Origin: JAOAJC01 sp964481185 | GTDB lineage: Archaea > Nanobdellota > Nanobdellia > Pacearchaeales > GW2011-AR1 | Assembly (NCBI GenBank): GCA_964481185.1 | Contig: CAYZSY010000007.1 | Coordinates: forward strand, 1-25,619 | DNA: 25,619 nt | Reading direction: 5' to 3' | In this document: positions 22,254 to 25,619 of the stretch, piece by piece | Position numbering within the stretch: the first letter of the stretch is position 1 | Layout of the letters: each line of letters begins with the position of its first letter | Translations under genes and position numbers: made by a program | Notes under the pieces: generated by a model | The model's database searches: none | What the model was told of the DNA's origin: nothing | What the model saw: only the letters and a program-made list of their open reading frames with translations

Positions 22254-23417
22254 TTACTTGTTCAGAAAATCAACTTCCTCGTCAGAGAGCCGCATTTGCT
22301 CTTGGACGAGGGGCTTTTTAAGAATAGGTCTTATGAGATCAAAATCTCGCATGACTCTTTTTAACGAGCAATGAACAAGCTTTGCATATTTTTTTGATAT
22401 TGTCTTTTTCTTTTCTATTTTCTGATTGTGAAGCCAGATTTTAAGGATGCGCTTCGGATTTTCGTATTTTGTGAATCCTTGTGTTGGTGTTTTTTTTGCA
22501 TATGCAATTCCTGCGCTCTGGAAAATATTCTGGTAGATTAAAAATCTCCATGACTGGTCTCTGTATATTCTTCCTCTGAAAACATCTGCTTTTCCCAAGG
22601 CATAATACGCATTTGCGAGGGCCTCGTTTTTATATTCTCTTGGAATATTTTCTTCAATCCAGAGAAATACCTCGTCTAAAGAGAGCTTTGTGTTGTCAAA
22701 AAGGTCAAAAAAAGGCGCCCTCTCTTTGAATAACTTTCTTAAAATGTTAAAAATGTTCTCTTCTACATCTCTTTTTTCAGAGACATCCACTATTATATTG
22801 TGGTCATAAGCGTATGATTGCAGGTCATTTATAGCTGCTCTTACATCTCCTTGCGATTTTAATGAAATTTGACTAAGAAATGAAATGTTTTTGTTTATTC
22901 CTTCTTTTCCAGAAATTTTTTTTAAAATCTCCAATATAGAAAGAGTTGATAGAGCTTTCATCTCTATAATCTTGCATTTTGCCCTTAGAGGAGATAATTT
23001 TGACTGCCAGACGTCATTGCATGTCATGACTAATGGATAATTTGTCATGGTAACTAATCTGACTAGTTCCGGTATGCCACCAATATCTGTTCCAGTAACC
23101 CCATCTACTTCATCCATCAGTATAATCTTTCCAGCTTTGAAGAGGCTTTTCTGTTCTGTAGCTGGTTTAACGATCTGCTCGAGCTTAAGGCGGTTTCTTA
23201 AGTCTGAGGCGTTTAATTCTAAAATCTCAAGATTATTTTCTTTTGCTGCTGCCAAAGCGAGCGAGGTTTTTCCTGTTCCAGCAGGACCGTGAAGAATAAT
23301 TCCTCTTCTTTTTGGGAATTCAGCCAGAAATTTTTTAATTTCAATAATGGCTGCATCTTGCCCATGAAAATCTTCGTATTTTTCTGCTATATACTTTTCT
23401 GAGAGATTTTTGTACAT
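22254..23417 (-). CDS. rfcL: Replication factor C large subunit
   Basis: Clamp-loader AAA+ subunit that with four RFC small subunits loads PCNA onto primed DNA. 387 residues. Walker A HGPAGTGKT (43-51), Walker B IILMDEVDG (98-106), the LNASDLR segment, sensor 1 VMTCND (130-135), and sensor 2 region GDVRAAINDLQ. The collar region (GRIYRDQSWRFLIYQN) is typical of RFC-L. It is shorter than most archaeal RFC-L (about 400-500) because the acidic/basic C-terminal extension and terminal PIP box are absent; the protein ends DEEVDFLNK. No intein. Second gene of a two-gene operon, starting 2 nt after the stop of the small subunit. Confidence 0.95.
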   Translation of the reverse strand: MYKNLSEKYIAEKYEDFHGQDAAIIEIKKFLAEFPKRRGIILHGPAGTGKTSLALAAAKENNLEILELNASDLRNRLKLEQIVKPATEQKSLFKAGKIILMDEVDGVTGTDIGGIPELVRLVTMTNYPLVMTCNDVWQSKLSPLRAKCKIIEMKALSTLSILEILKKISGKEGINKNISFLSQISLKSQGDVRAAINDLQSYAYDHNIIVDVSEKRDVEENIFNILRKLFKERAPFFDLFDNTKLSLDEVFLWIEENIPREYKNEALANAYYALGKADVFRGRIYRDQSWRFLIYQNIFQSAGIAYAKKTPTQGFTKYENPKRILKIWLHNQKIEKKKTISKKYAKLVHCSLKRVMRDFDLIRPILKKPLVQEQMRLSDEEVDFLNK

Positions 23418-23419
23418 TT

Positions 23420-24388
23420 TCAGGTAGCTTTGCCTTGTCCGGCAAGAACGAAAGAAGCCAATAGAGCCTGAAGCTGGACAAATTCGTCAGAGCCTTCTGT
23501 CATTCTAAATTCCGTTTCTCCTGTTTTTTCTGTTAATCTGACTTTTAACTCTGGCTCTATCTGCAAATTCCAAATTTCTTTTTGTACTGCTTTTATAACT
23601 TCTGTTCCTGCTATGCTTTCCTTGAGCATTACGTCTAAAAGCTTGTCTCTTGCATTAATGAAATCACCTGCAAGCGCATAATCGAGAATGACTTTGATTC
23701 CGGTTGGTTTTGTTGACGAGGCGATTATTTCAATCATCTCTGAATTTATGTCCATTGCAATTGAAGCAGTTGCCTGAAGAAGATTTATTGCTTTTCTGCA
23801 GTCTCCTTCGCTTGATTCATAGACAGAATCATAAGCATCCTGTGAAACTTTAAGGTTCTCTTTTTCTGATACTCTTTTTATTATCTCTGCGATATCTTTC
23901 TTCTCCAATATCTTGAATCTGAATGAGACGCATCTTGACTGGATGGGGTCGATTATTCTACTTGAGTAATTGCAGGAGAGAATAAACCTGCATGTGTTGC
24001 TATAATTCTCCATTGTTCTTCTAAGGGCTTGCTGCGCTTCTTTTGTAAGAGCGTCTGCTTCATCAAGGAAAATTACTTTGAACGGGACATTTTTTATTGC
24101 CTTTGTTCTTGCAAAATCTTTTACTTTCTGTCTTACTACATCTATTCCTCTCTCATCTGATGCATTTAACTCCAGATAATTTTCTTTCCAGCTTGGTCCG
24201 AATAGTTCCTTTACTACTATGAGCGCTAGAGTAGATTTTCCTGTTCCAGCAGGGCCTGCAAATAAAAAATGAGGTATATTAAGTGCCTGTACAAGAGATT
24301 TTATTCTTTTTATTATTTCGTGCTGGCCTACAACTTCCTCAAATTTACTAGGTCTGTATTTTTCTGTCCAAATATCTGTCTGGCTCAT
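23420..24388 (-). CDS. rfcS: Replication factor C small subunit
   Basis: AAA+ clamp-loader subunit, four copies per complex. 322 residues, the family's normal length. N-terminal WTEKYRPSKFEEVVGQ, Walker A AGPAGTGKST (44-53), Walker B FLDEADALT (107-115), sensor 1 ILSCNYSSRI (136-145), the SRC arginine-finger motif (S151-R-C153), and sensor 2 GDCRKAINLLQ. Intein-free although this gene often carries inteins in archaea. First gene of the RFC operon. Upstream, a weak AT box (24410-24417) is at leaderless distance, while a stronger TATA at the edge of the palindromic element (24431-24438) would give a leader of about 20 nt. Confidence 0.97.
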   Translation of the reverse strand: MSQTDIWTEKYRPSKFEEVVGQHEIIKRIKSLVQALNIPHFLFAGPAGTGKSTLALIVVKELFGPSWKENYLELNASDERGIDVVRQKVKDFARTKAIKNVPFKVIFLDEADALTKEAQQALRRTMENYSNTCRFILSCNYSSRIIDPIQSRCVSFRFKILEKKDIAEIIKRVSEKENLKVSQDAYDSVYESSEGDCRKAINLLQATASIAMDINSEMIEIIASSTKPTGIKVILDYALAGDFINARDKLLDVMLKESIAGTEVIKAVQKEIWNLQIEPELKVRLTEKTGETEFRMTEGSDEFVQLQALLASFVLAGQGKAT

Positions 24389-24430
24389 GCTCTTTTTGAA
24401 TCCTCTGCTAAATTTTGTGTTAAAAATTGA

Positions 24431-24504
24431 TTATAAAGATTTGTGTGTTATATTTACACAAATCTTTAACTTTCATTTCTTACGAAATTTCAAGTATAAA
24501 TATT
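24431..24504 (-). repeat. Dispersed palindromic promoter element, copy A
   Basis: Perfect 12-bp inverted repeat AAAGATTTGTGT (24435-24446), 9-nt loop, ACACAAATCTTT (24456-24467), then the conserved tail to 24504. It shares 47 of 51 aligned bases with copy B outside the loop and B's 49-nt insertion, and 34 of 44 with copy C. Lies 43 nt upstream of the RFC small-subunit start. The rest of the 24389-24567 gap holds nothing else recognisable. Confidence 0.65.
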
Positions 24505-24567
24505 GTTGTTATCCAAAATATGCTAAGATAGATTAACCGACGATAAAATAAATCTAATTTTTTATTC

Positions 24568-24684
24568 TTATACTGATCTCATTCTGTGCATCTTTCTTCT
24601 ATGCTTTTCTTTCTTAAGTCGCTTTCGCTGCCATTTCCATCTCATCTGCCCTTTCTTTTTCCATCTTCTGCTTGAGCGTTTCAT
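24568..24684 (-). CDS. rpl41e: Large-subunit ribosomal protein eL41
   Basis: 38 residues, almost entirely basic (about 20 Lys/Arg/His). The last 25 residues begin MRWKWQRKRLKKEKHRRK and line up without gaps with the eukaryotic/archaeal eL41 pattern (MR-x-KW-x-KKRMRRLKRKRRKM...), a single long helix that bridges the two ribosomal subunits. The 13-residue N-terminal extension MKRSSRRWKKKGQ is extra. ATG 24684 is chosen because a tttataaa box (24706-24713) is centred 25.5 nt upstream; the frame is open to 24780 but those residues fall in the repeated element. An alternative start at Met14 gives the canonical 25 residues. Easily missed by gene callers because of its size. Confidence 0.82.
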   Translation of the reverse strand: MKRSSRRWKKKGQMRWKWQRKRLKKEKHRRKMHRMRSV

Positions 24685-24705
24685 AAAATTCTGAATTTTT
24701 GTATG

Positions 24706-24713
24706 TTTATAAA
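24706..24713 (-). promoter_or_regulatory. TATA box of eL41 gene
   Basis: tttataaa (self-complementary), centred 25.5 nt before ATG 24684; forms the edge of palindromic element copy B. Confidence 0.65.
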
Positions 24714-24814
24714 GATTGCTCAAGCAATCTTTAAGTTTCATTTCCTCAAAGATTTTTAATCTTCTGGGCTCCAAGAGCAAAGCTCTTTAGAGCTTACGAA
24801 ATCTCGACTATAAA
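24707..24814 (-). repeat. Dispersed palindromic promoter element, copy B, with 49-nt insertion
   Basis: AAAGATTGCT-CA-AGCAATCTTT (24711-24732) followed by the same flank as copy A, interrupted at 24745-24793 by 49 nt absent from copy A. Lies between the divergent eL41 and GTPase genes, 22 nt upstream of eL41. Confidence 0.65.
24749..24795. other. Stacked short palindromes inside the insertion
   Basis: aagatt-ttt-aatctt (24749-24763), aagagc-aaa-gctctt (24773-24787) and the competing aagctct-tt-agagctt (24780-24795; spacer 24787-24788). The last two cannot form together. Possible operator sites or an RNA switch in a divergent promoter region; purpose unknown. Confidence 0.4.
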
Positions 24815-24816
24815 GG

Positions 24817-24824
24817 TTTTTAAG
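24817..24824 (+). promoter_or_regulatory. TATA box of cpGTPase gene
   Basis: tttttaag after taaagg, centred 25.5 nt before ATG 24846. Confidence 0.65.
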
Positions 24825-24845
24825 AGAGTTTTGTCTTTGTGATTT

Positions 24846-25598
24846 ATGACTTATTGGAGAATTGTAAAAGATATCATTGGCAAGGCAGACATAGTTCTAG
24901 TTGTACTTGATGCTAGAATGCCAGAACTTTCAAGAAACGAGGATCTTGAAAGTCTTGTTCTTAGAAGCAAGAAAGAGCTATTTTTGGTCTTTAATAAAAT
25001 AGACCTTGTTTCTAAGGAGCATCTTGCATTTTTAAGAAAAAGGTATCAGAAATCTTTTTTTGTTTCAGGACCTAGAAATATCGGGATTGCCAGACTAAGG
25101 GGGGCTATAATGGCTACCGCGAAAAGAAAAGGAATAGAAAATCCAAAAGTTGGAGTTGTAGGTTATCCAAATATAGGTAAGTCTGCAATAATAAATGCTC
25201 TTTCACATAGGGCAAAGACGATAATCTCTCCTATCGCAGGAACTACAAAAGGAGTGCAATTTGTAAGGGCAGGAAGTATGCATATATTAGATTCTCCTGG
25301 AGTTTTTCCTTATGAAGACGATGAAACAAAACTCGGAATTCTTGCTGCAAAGAATCCAGAGGACCTGAAAAATCCAGAGCTTGCGGCTTTTGAAATAATA
25401 AAGATGTTCTTAATGAGCAATAAAAAAGCGCTTGAAGATTTTTATGGATTGGAAATTGATGAAAAATGGGACAGCTATGAAATAATCCTTCAGATTGGTC
25501 TTAGGAGAAAGTTTCTGCTAAAAGGTGGAATTGCAGACGAGCATAGGGCTGCAATGCAGATAATAAGAGACTGGCAGAAAGGGAAGTTGAGGATTTGA
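24846..25598 (+). CDS. Circularly permuted GTPase (YlqF/RbgA-Nog2-like), ribosome assembly
   Basis: GTPase of the MMR1/HSR1 group that acts in large-subunit ribosome maturation. 250 residues, complete. The G motifs occur in permuted order: G4 NKID (50-53), G5 VSGPRN (73-78), then G1 GYPNIGKS (106-113), G2 Thr in AGTTKG (131-136), G3 DSPG (149-152). The N-terminal IIGKADIVLVVLDARMPELS is the family's conserved opening. The C-terminal region (about 160-250) is the helical RNA-binding part; GGIADEHRAAMQIIRDWQKGKL is the usual ending. A lone leaderless transcript, divergent from the ribosomal protein gene eL41, which fits a ribosome-biogenesis role. Confidence 0.93.
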   Translation: MTYWRIVKDIIGKADIVLVVLDARMPELSRNEDLESLVLRSKKELFLVFNKIDLVSKEHLAFLRKRYQKSFFVSGPRNIGIARLRGAIMATAKRKGIENPKVGVVGYPNIGKSAIINALSHRAKTIISPIAGTTKGVQFVRAGSMHILDSPGVFPYEDDETKLGILAAKNPEDLKNPELAAFEIIKMFLMSNKKALEDFYGLEIDEKWDSYEIILQIGLRRKFLLKGGIADEHRAAMQIIRDWQKGKLRI

Positions 25599-25619
25599 TT
25601 AATAATTCGGTTTTATTTT

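Noticed and set aside
24568..24780. 70-codon version of the eL41 frame
   Set aside because: The upstream 32 codons fall in the repeated palindromic element, whose other copies do not keep a frame; the TATA spacing points to ATG 24684.
1..25619. tRNA, rRNA, CRISPR array or transposase
   Set aside because: No T-loop-like GTTCRANNC with paired arms, no regularly spaced repeats and no transposase motif was seen on either strand; a covariance-model search could still find a missed RNA.

Overview
The window looks like a piece of a small, AT-rich archaeal chromosome, most likely from a DPANN lineage of the Pacearchaeota/Woesearchaeota type; the phylum is inference. Evidence: a eukaryote-like information-processing set (family B DNA polymerase, FEN1, both RFC clamp-loader subunits, CDC48, type 2 methionine aminopeptidase, eL41, a Trm5-type methyltransferase), short intergenic gaps, no Shine-Dalgarno pattern, and archaeal TATA boxes at an almost fixed distance from start codons. 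About eighteen genes have a TATA-like octamer centred 25-26 nt upstream of the start codon, which implies mostly leaderless mRNAs. I used that spacing to choose several starts. No rRNA, tRNA, CRISPR, IS element or intein was found.

Layout. (1) 1-5485: the 3' two thirds of a CDC48 AAA+ ATPase, then a two-gene envelope unit: a large coiled-coil, membrane-anchored protein with a strand-rich C-terminal half, and an Ig-like surface protein. (2) 5486-7945, minus strand: an overlapping operon for an NSUN-type RNA m5C methyltransferase, a PUA-domain protein and methionine aminopeptidase. (3) 8036-8682: a probable toxin-antitoxin pair whose promoter is a perfect AT palindrome. (4) 8769-9869: a small membrane protein, a GC-rich hairpin cluster that may be an RNA, and a DUF1643 protein. 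(5) 9861-13854: PolB (minus), an unknown protein, and FEN1; both replication enzymes end in a short PCNA-binding tail. (6) 13914-17843: six consecutive unrecognised membrane proteins, at least two of them clear divergent paralogues. (7) 17954-22231: Trm5-like methyltransferase, a small acidic protein, a HerA/FtsK-superfamily ATPase, a membrane-anchored DsbA-like oxidoreductase and a Cys-containing exported protein. (8) 22254-25598: RFC large and small subunits, a previously easy-to-miss eL41 gene, and a circularly permuted GTPase.

How they may work together. PolB, FEN1 and RFC act in DNA replication around PCNA, which is not in the window. The NSUN/PUA/MetAP operon, eL41, Trm5 and the cpGTPase serve ribosome and tRNA maturation. 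The membrane cluster together with the HerA-like ATPase and DsbA is the best candidate for an undescribed envelope system; a DNA- or protein-transfer role is speculation. A second novel signal is a ~60-nt palindromic promoter element found upstream of the methyltransferase operon, RFC and eL41, which may mark a regulon.
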